Positions 10,131-21,340 of a DNA stretch of 64,000 bases are shown here, in pieces. This DNA is from Pseudomonas oryzihabitans (lineage in GTDB: Bacteria; Pseudomonadota; Gammaproteobacteria; Pseudomonadales; Pseudomonadaceae): assembly GCF_014522265.1 (NCBI RefSeq), contig NZ_CP017024.1, positions 2,012,001-2,076,000 of the forward strand, read 5' to 3'. Numbering within the stretch: position 1 is the first letter of the stretch; each line of letters opens with the position of its first letter. The position numbers and the translations under genes are program-made. The notes below the pieces were generated by a model. The model was not told the origin of the DNA. It worked only from the letters and a program-made list of their open reading frames with translations, and did no database searches.

Positions 10131-11480
10131 TCAGGCCAGGGCTTTCCAGGGCGCCAGGCCATAGACCAGGCGCGCCTGTTCGGCGACCCCGGCGAGATCG
10201 CCGTGGGCGCTCAGCGGCGCCAGCTTGCCCAGCTCGCCATACAGCCGATCGGCTTCGGGCAGGTCCAGGGCGCCACGCGCCAGGTGCAGCCAGACCTGCA
10301 TCCGCTCCAGCCGCGGCAGCTGCTGCTGGATCAGCTCGGGTTCGGTGATGGCGCGCAGCAGCGGCAACTCGGCCGCTTCCTGGGCCAGGAAGCGCGGCAG
10401 CCATTGGCCGAGGGGCGTCACGCCCTGGCGTTCGCCACGGCCGGTGCGACCCTGGATCCAGGCGCGCTCATGCAGCCAGCGTGCGGCGCGCAGGGAGAAC
10501 AGGCCCCAGCGCGGCTGTTCCAGTTCGGCGGCGAAGCGCTGCGGTGCCTGGCGGCGGGCCTCCTCGTCGTCCTGGCCGATGGCGGCCAGCGGTCGCCAGT
10601 CGGCGAGCAACTCGTCGAGGGCCTGGCGCAGGTCGCGGCTGGTGGCCCGCGGGGCGGCCTGGCCGAGACTGCCGAGCAGAGCGCGCAGGTCGATCAGCTG
10701 GTGCACCCAGTCCACCAGTAGGCGCCAGTGGCCGTTCCAGCGATACTGTTCGGCCAGGCGTTGGCTGCCGGCCAGCAGGTGCCAGCCGAGGCGGGCGACG
10801 GCCTCGTCCAGCGGCGTCTCGGCGTCCAGTTCCGGCGCGGACAGATAGAGGGTATAGCTCGAGGCATCGTGCAGGCGATAGCCGCGCTCGGCCTTGCTGA
10901 TGTCGCAGGGCATCAGCGGGAATTCGGCGGCCAGCTGCTCGGCCAGTTCCAGCAGCGCGGCCGGTTCACCCTGGCGCAATTCCAGCTCGACCTCGGCGAT
11001 GGCCTCGCGCTGGTCGCCGGCACGCACCTCGCCCTGGTCGAGGGCGACCTCGATGATAGTGCGGGCCTTGCCCCGGCCCCAGGCGATTTCCGCGGCGTCG
11101 CGGACGAAGTCGGTGTCGAACACCGGCTGCAGGCGGCGCAGGTCCAGGTCGGCCAGCTCCGCCGGCCAGCAGCTGTCGTCGAACAGCGCGGTGTCCAGGG
11201 TGGCATCGGCCAGCGGCCATTCCCATTCGTTGCGCTCGGACAGCCCGGCCAGGCTCTGGCCACGGCTCTTGAGCGTCTGGATGAAGCGCTCGCCATCGCG
11301 CCGCACGCGCAGGGCGACCTTGGCATGGGCCAGGTCGCGGGTGTCGGTGTCGTAATAGCAGTTGGAGAGTTCGTGGCGCTGCCAGCCCTCCTTGCAGCGC
11401 TTCTTCAACAACGGATGAGCGCGCAGGGCGTCGAGGGTGGCCGCACTGGCGCGCAGCTTGATTTCGGTTTCTTTGGCCAT
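10131..11480 (-). CDS. CYTH and CHAD domain protein (inorganic triphosphatase-like)
   Basis: 449 residues from the ATG at 11480, whose product begins MAKETEIKL and so supplies the CYTH signature ExExK (Glu4, Glu6, Lys8) at the very N terminus. The upstream in-frame extension is not family-like. The CYTH tunnel domain covers about 1-200 (NCYYDTDTRDL, ALRVRRDGERFIQTLKS). The C-terminal half is an all-helical CHAD domain rich in Arg and His that in other proteins binds polyphosphate. CYTH/CHAD proteins such as E. coli YgiF hydrolyse inorganic triphosphate. The gene diverges from argE. The ribosome-binding site is weak. Confidence 0.87.
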   Translation of the reverse strand: MAKETEIKLRASAATLDALRAHPLLKKRCKEGWQRHELSNCYYDTDTRDLAHAKVALRVRRDGERFIQTLKSRGQSLAGLSERNEWEWPLADATLDTALFDDSCWPAELADLDLRRLQPVFDTDFVRDAAEIAWGRGKARTIIEVALDQGEVRAGDQREAIAEVELELRQGEPAALLELAEQLAAEFPLMPCDISKAERGYRLHDASSYTLYLSAPELDAETPLDEAVARLGWHLLAGSQRLAEQYRWNGHWRLLVDWVHQLIDLRALLGSLGQAAPRATSRDLRQALDELLADWRPLAAIGQDDEEARRQAPQRFAAELEQPRWGLFSLRAARWLHERAWIQGRTGRGERQGVTPLGQWLPRFLAQEAAELPLLRAITEPELIQQQLPRLERMQVWLHLARGALDLPEADRLYGELGKLAPLSAHGDLAGVAEQARLVYGLAPWKALA

Positions 11481-11650
11481 TGGAGGATCCTGGCGCCGGA
11501 AGAGAACGGTCCGGCTCCGTGCCGAGCGCGTCATGACAACGGACGGCGAGAACGTGGGCGCTAGTTTAGCCCGTCCCGCCCCCCTGGCGCATGAAGGTTT
11601 CATCGCGCAGCGGATGGCGCCATGATGGAGGCGTGACCAGGAGACCCCGC

Positions 11651-12811
11651 ATGACCCTGCCCGCGCTGAAAGCTCTGTTCTCGACCCTCATCGCCGAAAG
11701 CTCGGTGAGCTGCACCCAGCCGGCGCTGGACCAGTCCAACGCCGGCGTCATCGCCCGCCTGAGCGACTGGTTCGGCGCCCTGGGCTTCGCCTGCGAGACC
11801 CAGGAGGTGACCCCGGGCAAGTTCAACCTGATCGCCACCCTGGGCAGCGGGCCGGGCGGCCTGGTGCTGGCCGGCCATACCGATACCGTGCCCTATGACG
11901 CGGCGCTCTGGCAGGCCGATCCCCTGCGTCTGCGCGAAGCCGACGATCGCTGGTACGGCCTGGGCAGTTGCGACATGAAGGGCTTCTTCGCGCTGATCCT
12001 CGAAGCGGTGCGCGAACTGGATCCGCGCCAGTTGCGCCAGCCGCTGATCGTGCTCGCCACCTGCGACGAGGAATCCTCCATGGACGGCGCCCGGGTGCTG
12101 GCCGACGCCGGCCGCCCGCTGGGCCGCGCCGCGGTGATCGGCGAGCCGACCGGACTGCGGCCGATCCGCCTGCACAAGGGCATCCTCATGGAGCGCATCG
12201 ACATCCTCGGGCAGAGCGGCCATTCCTCCGATCCGAGTCTGGGCCACAGCGCCCTTGAGGCCATGCAGGCGGTGATGGGCGAGCTGCTCGACCTGCGCGC
12301 CCAGTGGCAGCGCGAATACCGCAATCCACTGTTCCTGGTGCCCCAGCCGACCCTCAACCTGGGCTGCATCCATGGCGGCGACAACCCTAATCGCATCTGC
12401 GGCCAGTGCGCCCTGGAGTTCGACCTGCGCCCGCTGCCGGGCATGCAGCCCGAAGCCCTGCGCCAGGCCATCCGCGGACGGCTGCTGCCGGTTGCCGAAC
12501 GCTTCGGGGTGCGGATCGACTACCAGCCGCTGTTTCCCGCCGTGCCGCCCTTCGAGCAGCCGGCCGAGGCCGAGCTGGTGCGCCTGGCCGAGCGCCTGAC
12601 CGGGCACCAAGCCGACGCCGTGGCCTTCGCCACCGAGGCACCCTATCTGCAGGCGATCACCCAGGAGGTGCTGGTCCTCGGTCCCGGCGACATCAGCTGC
12701 GCGCACCAGCCCGAGGAACACCTGGCGCTGGCGCGGATCGCGCCCACCGTCAGGCTGCTGCAGCAGCTGATCGGCCACTACTGCCTGGGCGAGGCCGCGG
12801 CCGTCCGATGA
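11651..12811 (+). CDS. argE: Acetylornithine deacetylase
   Basis: 386 residues from the ATG at 11651, with an AGGAG ribosome-binding site just upstream. It is an M20 family metallohydrolase: zinc ligands are visible in LVLAGHTDTVPYD, GLGSCDMKGFF, CDEESSMDGA and the C-terminal CAHQPEEHL, and GEPTGLRPIRLHKG follows. The dimerisation domain occupies about 175-290. It removes the acetyl group from N-acetylornithine to give ornithine in arginine synthesis. It lies 162 bp upstream of argA, the first step of the same pathway. M20 specificity is hard to fix from sequence, but this context supports ArgE. Confidence 0.88.
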   Translation: MTLPALKALFSTLIAESSVSCTQPALDQSNAGVIARLSDWFGALGFACETQEVTPGKFNLIATLGSGPGGLVLAGHTDTVPYDAALWQADPLRLREADDRWYGLGSCDMKGFFALILEAVRELDPRQLRQPLIVLATCDEESSMDGARVLADAGRPLGRAAVIGEPTGLRPIRLHKGILMERIDILGQSGHSSDPSLGHSALEAMQAVMGELLDLRAQWQREYRNPLFLVPQPTLNLGCIHGGDNPNRICGQCALEFDLRPLPGMQPEALRQAIRGRLLPVAERFGVRIDYQPLFPAVPPFEQPAEAELVRLAERLTGHQADAVAFATEAPYLQAITQEVLVLGPGDISCAHQPEEHLALARIAPTVRLLQQLIGHYCLGEAAAVR

Positions 12812-12973
12812 ACAGATCCGCGCGCCCGGCGTGACTTTTTGTAAACTCCAGACGGTCTACTGAGGCTGTCTACCCATCCGCTCCCTGTCGAGGAACCCCG
12901 TGCTGCGACGACGCTGAACGCCCTGCCTGCCCTCGTTCACCCTCCCGCCTATCCACCAAGGGTCTTCGTCTCG

Positions 12974-14271
12974 ATGCACGATTACGTCAACTGGCTCCGC
13001 CACGCCTCGCCCTATATCAACGCCCACCGCGACGCCACCTTCGTCGTCATGCTGCCCGGTGATGGCGTCGCCCACCCCAACTTCGGCAACATCGTCCACG
13101 ACCTGGTGCTGCTGCACAGCCTGGGCGTGCGCCTGGTGCTGGTGCACGGCTCCCGTCCGCAGATCGAATCGCGCCTGGCCGCCCGCGGCATCGAACCGCG
13201 CTTCTACAACGACCTGCGCATCACCGACGGCCCGACGCTGGAAGCGGTGATCGATGCCGTCGGCAGCCTGCGCAGCGCCATCGAGGCGCGCCTGTCCATG
13301 GACATGGCCGCCTCGCCCATGCAGGGCTCGCGGCTGCGGGTCGCCAGCGGCAACCTGGTCACCGCGCGCCCGGTCGGGGTGCAGGACGGCGTCGACTTCC
13401 ACCACACCGGCGAAGTCCGCCGCATCGACCGCCGTGGCATCGGCCGGCTGCTCGACGAGCGCACCATCGTGCTGCTCTCGCCCCTGGGCTATTCCCCACC
13501 GGCGAGACCTTCAACCTGGCCTGCGAAGACGTCGCCATGCGCGCCGCCATCGACCTGGGCGCCGACAAGCTGGTGCTCTACGGTGCCGAACCGGGCCTGC
13601 TGGACGAACACGGCGCCCTGATCCGCGAGATCGGCCCGCAGCAGATCCCCACCCATCTGGCGCGCCTGGGCAGCTCCTACCAGGCCGAGCTGCTCGACGC
13701 CGCCGCCCAGGCCACCCGCGGCGGTGTGCGGCGCTGCCATATCGTCGGCTACGCCGAAGACGGCGCCCTGCTCACCGAACTCTTCACCCGCGCCGGTAGC
13801 GGCACCCTGGTGGCCCAGGAACCCTTCGAGACCCTGCGCGAGGCGACCATCGCCGACGTCGGCGGCCTGATGGAGCTGATCCGCCCGCTGGAAGAGCAGG
13901 GCATCCTGGTGCGGCGTTCCCGCGAGGTGCTGGAGCGCGAGATCGAGCAATTCAGCATCGTCGAACGCGAAGGCCTGATCATTGCCTGCGCGGCGCTCTA
14001 TCCCATCGCCGATTCGGCGGCGGGCGAGCTGGCCTGCCTCGCGGTCAACCCCGACTACCGCCACGGCGGCCGCGGCGACGCCCTGCTGGCGCGCATCGAG
14101 CAACGCGCCCGCGAACGCGGCCTCGGCACCCTGTTCGTGCTCACCACCAAGACCGCCCACTGGTTCCGCGAACGCGGCTTCGAACCGAGCGGCGTGGAAC
14201 GCCTCCCCGCGGCCCGGGCGTCGCTGTATAACTTCCAGCGCAATTCGAAGATCTTCGAGAAGGGCCTGTAA
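12974..14271 (+). CDS. argA: N-acetylglutamate synthase, frameshifted as read
   Basis: First enzyme of arginine synthesis: acetyl-CoA plus glutamate gives N-acetylglutamate. The N-terminal amino-acid-kinase-like half (MHDYVNWLRHASPYINAHRD to LLDERTIVLLSPLGYSP) is in one frame. From about 13500 the protein continues in another frame (TFNLACEDVAMRAAIDLGAD to the end), with the GNAT acetyltransferase domain LACLAVNPDYRHGGRGD and AHWFRERGFEPS. One extra C in the run 13494-13497 restores TGET and gives 432 residues, the length of Pseudomonas ArgA. Everything else is intact, with no further stops or missing motifs. Either the base call is wrong or this strain carries a fresh inactivating mutation. 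Error is favoured because two other genes here show the same defect. Confidence 0.9.
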
Positions 14272-14281
14272 GGGCGCGCTC

Positions 14282-14325
14282 GTAGGTTGGGCTGAGACGG
14301 CTGCATCGTCGAGGCCCAACGCTAC
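14282..14325. repeat. Intergenic inverted-repeat element, copy A
   Basis: Self-complementary ends (GTAGGTTGGGC ... GCCCAACGCTAC) form a hairpin. An almost identical copy in opposite orientation lies at 14849-14887, and a partial copy at 22680-22713. Length and intergenic placement fit a Pseudomonas REP-like element. Confidence 0.75.
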
Positions 14326-14338
14326 CAAGCCGCTCGTC

Positions 14339-14403
14339 ATCGCGGCCATGGGCCGCTCCTACACCTTCTAGGCACACCTGTAGGAGCGGCCCATGGCCGC
14401 GAT
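14339..14403. repeat. Back-to-back REP pair
   Basis: A perfect 25-bp inverted repeat (14339-14363 and 14379-14403) around a 15-bp spacer. Each arm holds TGTAGGAGCGGCC followed by ATGGCCGCGAT, which resembles the common Pseudomonas repetitive extragenic palindrome. Expected to fold as a strong hairpin in RNA downstream of argA. Confidence 0.8.
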
Positions 14404-14510
14404 AGCTCCAGTCCGAACCGAAGCCGCTCCAAGGTGTAGCTGGCCCTTCCTGCATCGATACCGGAAGGCGCCCTCATCAACCATCGATTCGTCCGCTGGC
14501 GTCTGAAGAT

Positions 14511-14593
14511 GTAGCGTGGAAAACCGCGCAGCGTTTTCCACTGGTGGGCATCGCAGCTATTCGTGGACAAGGCTTCGCCGTTGTCCACGCTAC
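14511..14593. repeat. Compound palindrome with two internal hairpins
   Basis: Outer arms GTAGCGTGGA and TCCACGCTAC enclose two smaller hairpins (GTGGAAAAC/GTTTTCCAC, and GTGGACAA/TTGTCCAC with a GCTTCGCC loop), giving a possible three-way cruciform. The sequence style resembles repeated intergenic elements of pseudomonads. Confidence 0.7.
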
Positions 14594-14703
14594 GGGCTAC
14601 GGGCGGTTCACGGCTCTGCAACCAGAACTTCCAGGCTGGCGAATCGCCGCGAACGCCAGTGCTGTGTAGTGGGTCGAGCCGCAGGGATGCGGCGAGAAGC
14701 CTA

Positions 14704-14723
14704 ACGGGCCATGGAAGGCCCGT
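14704..14723. repeat. Short hairpin
   Basis: A 7-bp perfect inverted repeat, ACGGGCC and GGCCCGT, around a six-base loop inside the repeat-rich region between argA and gshA. Of the rest of this 616-bp gap (14272-14887), I see no gene or RNA in the parts not listed as repeats. Confidence 0.5.
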
Positions 14724-14848
14724 GTAGGCGACCCCGGAACGGCGCGGCCGCGACTGGCAAAAGTGAGTCGCCCGGGTGGGCGAAACAAGAAACACCAGCA
14801 GAGCTCAATGAACAGCTAGGACACCAACAAGCTCTTTGGCACCACAAC

Positions 14849-14887
14849 GTTGGGCTTCGACGATGGAGCCGTCTCAACCCAACCTAC
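14849..14887. repeat. Intergenic inverted-repeat element, copy B
   Basis: Inverted copy of the element at 14282-14325, differing at about three positions over 40. It ends directly against the gshA stop codon (14888-14890), so it should form the 3' end structure of the gshA transcript and may act as its terminator or RNA stabiliser. Confidence 0.75.
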
Positions 14888-16465
14888 CTACACCCCGATC
14901 GTCGCCAGAATACTCGCCTGATACGCCGCCACGAAGGTGTCGAAATCCCCCTGGGGCGCCGCCTCGATCTCCGCCTGTTCCTCCAGCGACTGGCGCGCCA
15001 TCTGTGCATAGCCCTCGCGCTCGCCTTCGTTCAGCGGATGGCTGGCGAAATAGGCCGCATGGGCCTCGCTCTGGCGCAGGCCGAATTCGGCAAAGCTCTC
15101 GCCGCGTTCGCGCAACTCCTGCAGCACCCGCGCCGAAGGCGTGAGGCGGACGTCGGCGACCTTCTGCCGCTGTACCGCCACGGCCCGGCGATGGGCATCG
15201 CCGCCCAGGCTGGCGTCCAGGGTCTCGGCGCAGCGTTCGATCTGGTCGAGCATCTCCGCCGCCCAGTCGATCATGGTCACCGAGGCGCCATGGCGCTGCA
15301 GACGCAGACCGGGCTTGCGGCCTTCACGCACCACGCTGGCGAAGTTGTCGGTGCATTCGCGACACTCGCCGTTGAGTGGCGGGCTGCCTTCCAGGGCGCA
15401 ATAGAGCAGGAAGGCGTCGAGGAACAGCGCGGTGGTGGTATCGATGCCCAGCGGCAGGAAGGGATCGATGTCCAGGCAGCGCACCTCGATGTACTGCACG
15501 CCACGGGCCATCAGCGCCTGCACCGGCCGCTCGCCGCTGCGGGTGACGCGCTTCGGGCGGATGGTGGCGTAATACTCGTTCTCGATCTGCAGGATGTTGG
15601 TGTTGAGCTGCACCCACTCGCCGTTCTGGTGGGTACCGATCTCCGCGTAGGGCGGGTAGGGCGTGCCCACCGCGCGTCTCAGACTCTCGGTGTAGGTGGT
15701 CAGGTCGTTGTAGTCCGGCGTCAGGCTGGCCTGGGCGTTGCTCTGGTAGCCCAGGTCGCTCATGCGCAGGCTGGTGGCATGGGGCAGGTACAGGGTCCGC
15801 TCGTCGAGGGTCTGCAACAGATGCGGCCGGCCACGCAGGAAGCCCGCGTCCAGCGCTGGCGAGGCGCCGAACAGGTACATCAGCAGCCAGCTGTAGCGGC
15901 GGAAATTGCGGATCAGGGCGATGTAGCGAGCCGACTGGTAGTCGCGGGCATCGCGGGCGTCACCCTCCTGCTGGCGCAGCAGTTCCCAGGCCGCTTCCGG
16001 CAGCGAGAAGTTGTAGTGGATGCCGGCGATGCACTGCATGGTACGGCTGTAGCGCAGGGCCAGGCCGCGGCGATAGACGTGCTTGAGCCGACCGATGTTG
16101 GAGCTGCCATAGTCGGCGATGGGGATCTCGTCCTCGGCCGGCAGCCTGCAGGGCATGGAACCGCTCCAGAGGCGCTCGCCATCGAGTTCGGCGACCGCGG
16201 CTCGGTGCACCCGATCCAGCGCGTCCAGCACCTCGGGTGTGCGGGTGCCGGTGGGGGTAATGAATTCCAGCAGCGCCTCGGAATAGTCCGTGGTGATCTG
16301 CGGGTGGGTCAGGGCCGAGCCCAGCGCCTGGGGATGGGGACGTCGGGACAGGTCGCCACGGGCGTCCACCCGCAGGGTCTCGCGCTCGATGCCGTGCAGG
16401 CATTCGGTCAGGAGGGAGGGATCAGCGCCGAGCAGGGCCAGGCGGCGGGACAGGATATCGCTCAA
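14888..16465 (-). CDS. gshA: Glutamate-cysteine ligase
   Basis: 525 residues from a TTG start at 16465. I chose it because AAAGGAAG lies five bases upstream and the product then begins [12 protein letters not shown], matching the N terminus of Pseudomonas GshA. Longer GTG-started readings add an unrelated 32-residue tail. The enzyme makes gamma-glutamylcysteine from glutamate and cysteine with ATP, the committed step of glutathione synthesis. Conserved segments include [57 protein letters not shown] and [17 protein letters not shown]-like residues. The gene ends against a repeat element. The rare start codon may keep expression moderate. Confidence 0.93.
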   Translation of the reverse strand: MSDILSRRLALLGADPSLLTECLHGIERETLRVDARGDLSRRPHPQALGSALTHPQITTDYSEALLEFITPTGTRTPEVLDALDRVHRAAVAELDGERLWSGSMPCRLPAEDEIPIADYGSSNIGRLKHVYRRGLALRYSRTMQCIAGIHYNFSLPEAAWELLRQQEGDARDARDYQSARYIALIRNFRRYSWLLMYLFGASPALDAGFLRGRPHLLQTLDERTLYLPHATSLRMSDLGYQSNAQASLTPDYNDLTTYTESLRRAVGTPYPPYAEIGTHQNGEWVQLNTNILQIENEYYATIRPKRVTRSGERPVQALMARGVQYIEVRCLDIDPFLPLGIDTTTALFLDAFLLYCALEGSPPLNGECRECTDNFASVVREGRKPGLRLQRHGASVTMIDWAAEMLDQIERCAETLDASLGGDAHRRAVAVQRQKVADVRLTPSARVLQELRERGESFAEFGLRQSEAHAAYFASHPLNEGEREGYAQMARQSLEEQAEIEAAPQGDFDTFVAAYQASILATIGV

Positions 16466-16675
16466 GTTGACTTCCTTTGGCGGTACTCGCCCCGGGCAGG
16501 GTAGAAGAAACCGACTGAAATGAGGGTTGCCGGCCAGGGCCGACGCGGGGGCAGCAGTCACTGCTGCGGTCCGGGTTCAAGCCTCAGACCGCAACCCGCT
16601 CAGTTGTCTCCCAGCGTAGCTCAGGCAGCGGCAAAGGGCGATATGCGCCGCTTCGCTGCCGCCCGCTCTGGCCGG

Positions 16676-17059
16676 TCACAGACAGGCGAAGGTCGCCTGG
16701 GCCAGGGCGATCAGCTTGTCGCCCTGATGCACCTGGGCCTCCAGCACATGGGTCTTGCGCCCCGGATGGATCACCCGGGCGCGGCAGACCAGTTCGCCGT
16801 CGCTGACGCCACGCACGTAGTTGACCTTGCACTCCAGGGTCACGCTGCCGGCCTGGCCGTCGAACAGACTGTGACTGGCCTGGCCCAGGGCCGTGTCGAT
16901 CAGCGAGAAGATGGCACCGCCGTGGAGCTTGCCGTGCAGGTTGATGAGCCTGTCCTGCACGCTCATGCGCACCTCGGACTCGCCACCCTCCGCCTTGTGG
17001 ATGGTCATGCCCAGCAGGGTGCTGAAGGCGCTGTCCTTGCCTGCGAGAGATCCGCTCAT
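16676..17059 (-). CDS. PaaI-type hotdog thioesterase
   Basis: 127 residues, a single hotdog domain. The catalytic-loop signature is LHGKLHGGAIFSLIDTALGQA, with the His-Gly-Gly motif and Asp that position the nucleophile in PaaI/YbgC-type acyl-CoA thioesterases. It probably hydrolyses short or aromatic acyl-CoAs; the substrate is unknown. Its start codon lies two bases after the tex stop codon, so the two genes are almost certainly translationally coupled and co-transcribed, an arrangement also known in P. aeruginosa. No signal peptide, so cytoplasmic. Confidence 0.87.
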   Translation of the reverse strand: MSGSLAGKDSAFSTLLGMTIHKAEGGESEVRMSVQDRLINLHGKLHGGAIFSLIDTALGQASHSLFDGQAGSVTLECKVNYVRGVSDGELVCRARVIHPGRKTHVLEAQVHQGDKLIALAQATFACL

Positions 17060-17061
17060 AG

Positions 17062-19380
<2,319 letters not shown>

Positions 19381-19555
19381 CGGGCTACCTGGCTTGCACG
19401 AGAAAAAGCGGGCCGCAGTATACCCGAGCCCGCCGGAGCCCTGCCTCCCGTGCCGGCACCGCCGCCCCAGCGTGGGCAAAATCTGCTAACAATGGCCCAA
19501 TGCCGCGGTCGGATGGCCTACGGCATAATCCAGTGCTAGATCACAAGGAGATATT

Positions 19556-20290
19556 ATGAGCACCCCCGTTGCCCCGGAAGGTGAAAAGATCCTGGTCGTC
19601 GACGACGACGCCCGGCTGCGCCGCCTCTTGGAGCGTTTTCTGGCCGAACAGGGTTATCGCGTACGCACGGTCGAAAGTGCCGAACAGATGGACCGCCTGC
19701 TGGCCCGCGAGGTCTTCAACCTGGTCGTGCTGGACCTGATGATGCCTGGCGAAGACGGCCTGTCCGCCTGCGGTCGACTGCGCGAGAGCGGCAACCGCAT
19801 TCCCATCATCATGCTGACCGCCAAGGGCGACGAAGGCAGCCGCATCCAGGGTCTCGACCAGGGCGCCGACGATTACCTGGCCAAACCCTTCAACCCGCTG
19901 GAGCTGGTAGCCCGGATCAAGGCCGTGCTGCGCCGTCAGGCCCCGGTGGTACCCGGCGCTCCTGCCGGTACCGACGAGGTGGTGACCTTTGGCGACTACG
20001 CCTTGCACCTGGCCACCCGCGAACTCAAGCGCGGCGAAGAGACCCACATGCTCACCACCGGCGAATTCGCCGTGCTCAAGGCACTGGTCGACCACGCCCG
20101 CGAGCCGCTGACCCGCGACAAGCTGATGAATCTGGCCCGCGGTCGCGAATGGGATGCCCTGGAGCGCTCCATCGACGTGCAGATCTCGCGCCTGCGCCGG
20201 ATGATCGAACCCGATCCGTCCAAGCCGCGCTATATCCAGACCGTCTGGGGCGTGGGCTACGTCTTCGTGCCGGACGGCGCCGGCAAGTAA
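19556..20290 (+). CDS. ompR: OmpR/AmgR-type response regulator
   Basis: 244 residues; start ATG at 19556 with AAGGAG nine bases upstream. REC domain 10-125: acidic pocket VVDDD, phospho-acceptor Asp60 in VVLDLMMPGEDG, conserved LTAKG and LAKPF. Winged-helix DNA-binding domain about 145-240 ends RYIQTVWGVGYVFVPD. Closest in type to OmpR, called AmgR in P. aeruginosa, where AmgRS responds to cell-envelope stress and aminoglycosides. The cognate kinase gene is not adjacent as usual: a reverse-strand uppP lies between them. The regulator therefore needs its own promoter, apart from envZ. Confidence 0.92.
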   Translation: MSTPVAPEGEKILVVDDDARLRRLLERFLAEQGYRVRTVESAEQMDRLLAREVFNLVVLDLMMPGEDGLSACGRLRESGNRIPIIMLTAKGDEGSRIQGLDQGADDYLAKPFNPLELVARIKAVLRRQAPVVPGAPAGTDEVVTFGDYALHLATRELKRGEETHMLTTGEFAVLKALVDHAREPLTRDKLMNLARGREWDALERSIDVQISRLRRMIEPDPSKPRYIQTVWGVGYVFVPDGAGK

Positions 20291-20296
20291 GGCGGG

Positions 20297-20321
20297 TAGC
20301 CGGGGCATCGCGCCCCGGCTA
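20297..20321. terminator. Hairpin between convergent ompR and uppP
   Basis: A perfect 10-bp stem (TAGCCGGGGC and its complement) with a five-base loop in the 40-bp gap between two convergent genes. No T tract follows, so it may stop transcription weakly or need Rho. The position supports a shared terminator role. Confidence 0.6.
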
Positions 20322-20330
20322 GGGGGTGGC

Positions 20331-21203
20331 TCAGGCGAACAGGCCTTGATGCACGCCGACCAGCAGGAAGATCCCCAGCAGCGCGCGATAGATGATGAAG
20401 GGCCAGGTCGAGAAGCGCTCCAGGAAGCGCATGAGCCCCCAGATCGCCGCAAAGGCCGACAGGCTCGCCACCAGCAATCCCACCAGCAGCAGCGACCAGG
20501 CCTCGGCCGGGATGTGCGCGTGCCAGAGCACCACCAGCTCCTTGAGTCCGGCCAGGGCGATGGCCGGCAGGCCGAGCAGGAAGGAGAAGCGCGCGGCTTC
20601 CTCGCGACGCAGATTGAGGAACATGGCGGCGGTCAGGGTCGAGCCCGAGCGGGACACGCCCGGAATCAGCGCGCCGACCTGGGCGATCCCCACGATCAGC
20701 GCATCGCGCAGGCGCATCTGCGAGATGTCTCTGTTGTGCCGACAGATGCGCTCCGCCAGGGCCAGCAGGGCGGCCATGGCCAGGCAGGCATAGCCGATGA
20801 CGCTGAGGCCCCGCAGCGGCGAGCCGCAGGCATTGAGCAGGGGCGCCAGCAGCAGGCCGGCGATGCAGATGGGAATGGTCGCCAGCACGATCATCACCGC
20901 CAGCAGGAAGTCCGGGCTGTCGAAGTTGCGCTGGCGCACGGCGGCCAGGCTGCCGCGGGTCACGCCGCTGACATCGCGCCAGAAATAGCTGATCACCGCT
21001 GCCAGGGCCGCCATCTGCATGGCGGCGGAAAAGGCCGAGCCGGGATCGTGCCAGCCGAGCAGGGCAGGGACCACCCGCATGTGCGCCGTGGACGAAATGG
21101 GAAGCAGCTCGGTGATACCCTGCACCACGCCGAGAAAGGCGATCTGCGCGTAGCTGAGCGAAGCGAAGCCGATGTCCAGGCCGGTCTGGCAGATGTCGGA
21201 CAC
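20331..21203 (-). CDS. uppP: Undecaprenyl-diphosphatase
   Basis: 290 residues from a GTG start at 21203 with GGAG seven bases upstream. Upstream TTG readings add a less family-like 13 residues. A polytopic membrane protein with about eight hydrophobic segments and both BacA/UppP signatures: GVVQGITELLPISSTAHMRV near the N terminus and PGVSRSGSTLTAAMF mid-protein. It dephosphorylates undecaprenyl diphosphate to recycle the lipid carrier for peptidoglycan and other envelope polymers, and extra copies give bacitracin resistance. It is inserted, opposite-strand, between ompR and envZ, an envelope-stress pair normally joined. Bacteria often carry several phosphatases of this kind, so it may be an additional copy. 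Confidence 0.92.
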   Translation of the reverse strand: MSDICQTGLDIGFASLSYAQIAFLGVVQGITELLPISSTAHMRVVPALLGWHDPGSAFSAAMQMAALAAVISYFWRDVSGVTRGSLAAVRQRNFDSPDFLLAVMIVLATIPICIAGLLLAPLLNACGSPLRGLSVIGYACLAMAALLALAERICRHNRDISQMRLRDALIVGIAQVGALIPGVSRSGSTLTAAMFLNLRREEAARFSFLLGLPAIALAGLKELVVLWHAHIPAEAWSLLLVGLLVASLSAFAAIWGLMRFLERFSTWPFIIYRALLGIFLLVGVHQGLFA

Positions 21204-21340
21204 GAGAGAACTCCAGGTCGAAGGGAAGAAATGGACGAGCAAATGTATCCGAATGTGTCTGTCTCGGGTGGCCTATCTGGACCCCGCAACCCCGGAGGTT
21301 GTGATGGCTTTCGCGCCGTTTTGCGCGGAAAGTCCGGGCA

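Noticed and set aside
14272-14887. CRISPR array in the repeat-rich gap
   Set aside because: Repeats differ in family, are inverted rather than direct, and lack regular spacers or cas genes.
14272-14887. Insertion sequence bounded by the inverted 40-bp copies
   Set aside because: No transposase gene fits in 600 bp and no target-site duplication is evident. A cluster of REP-like elements fits better.
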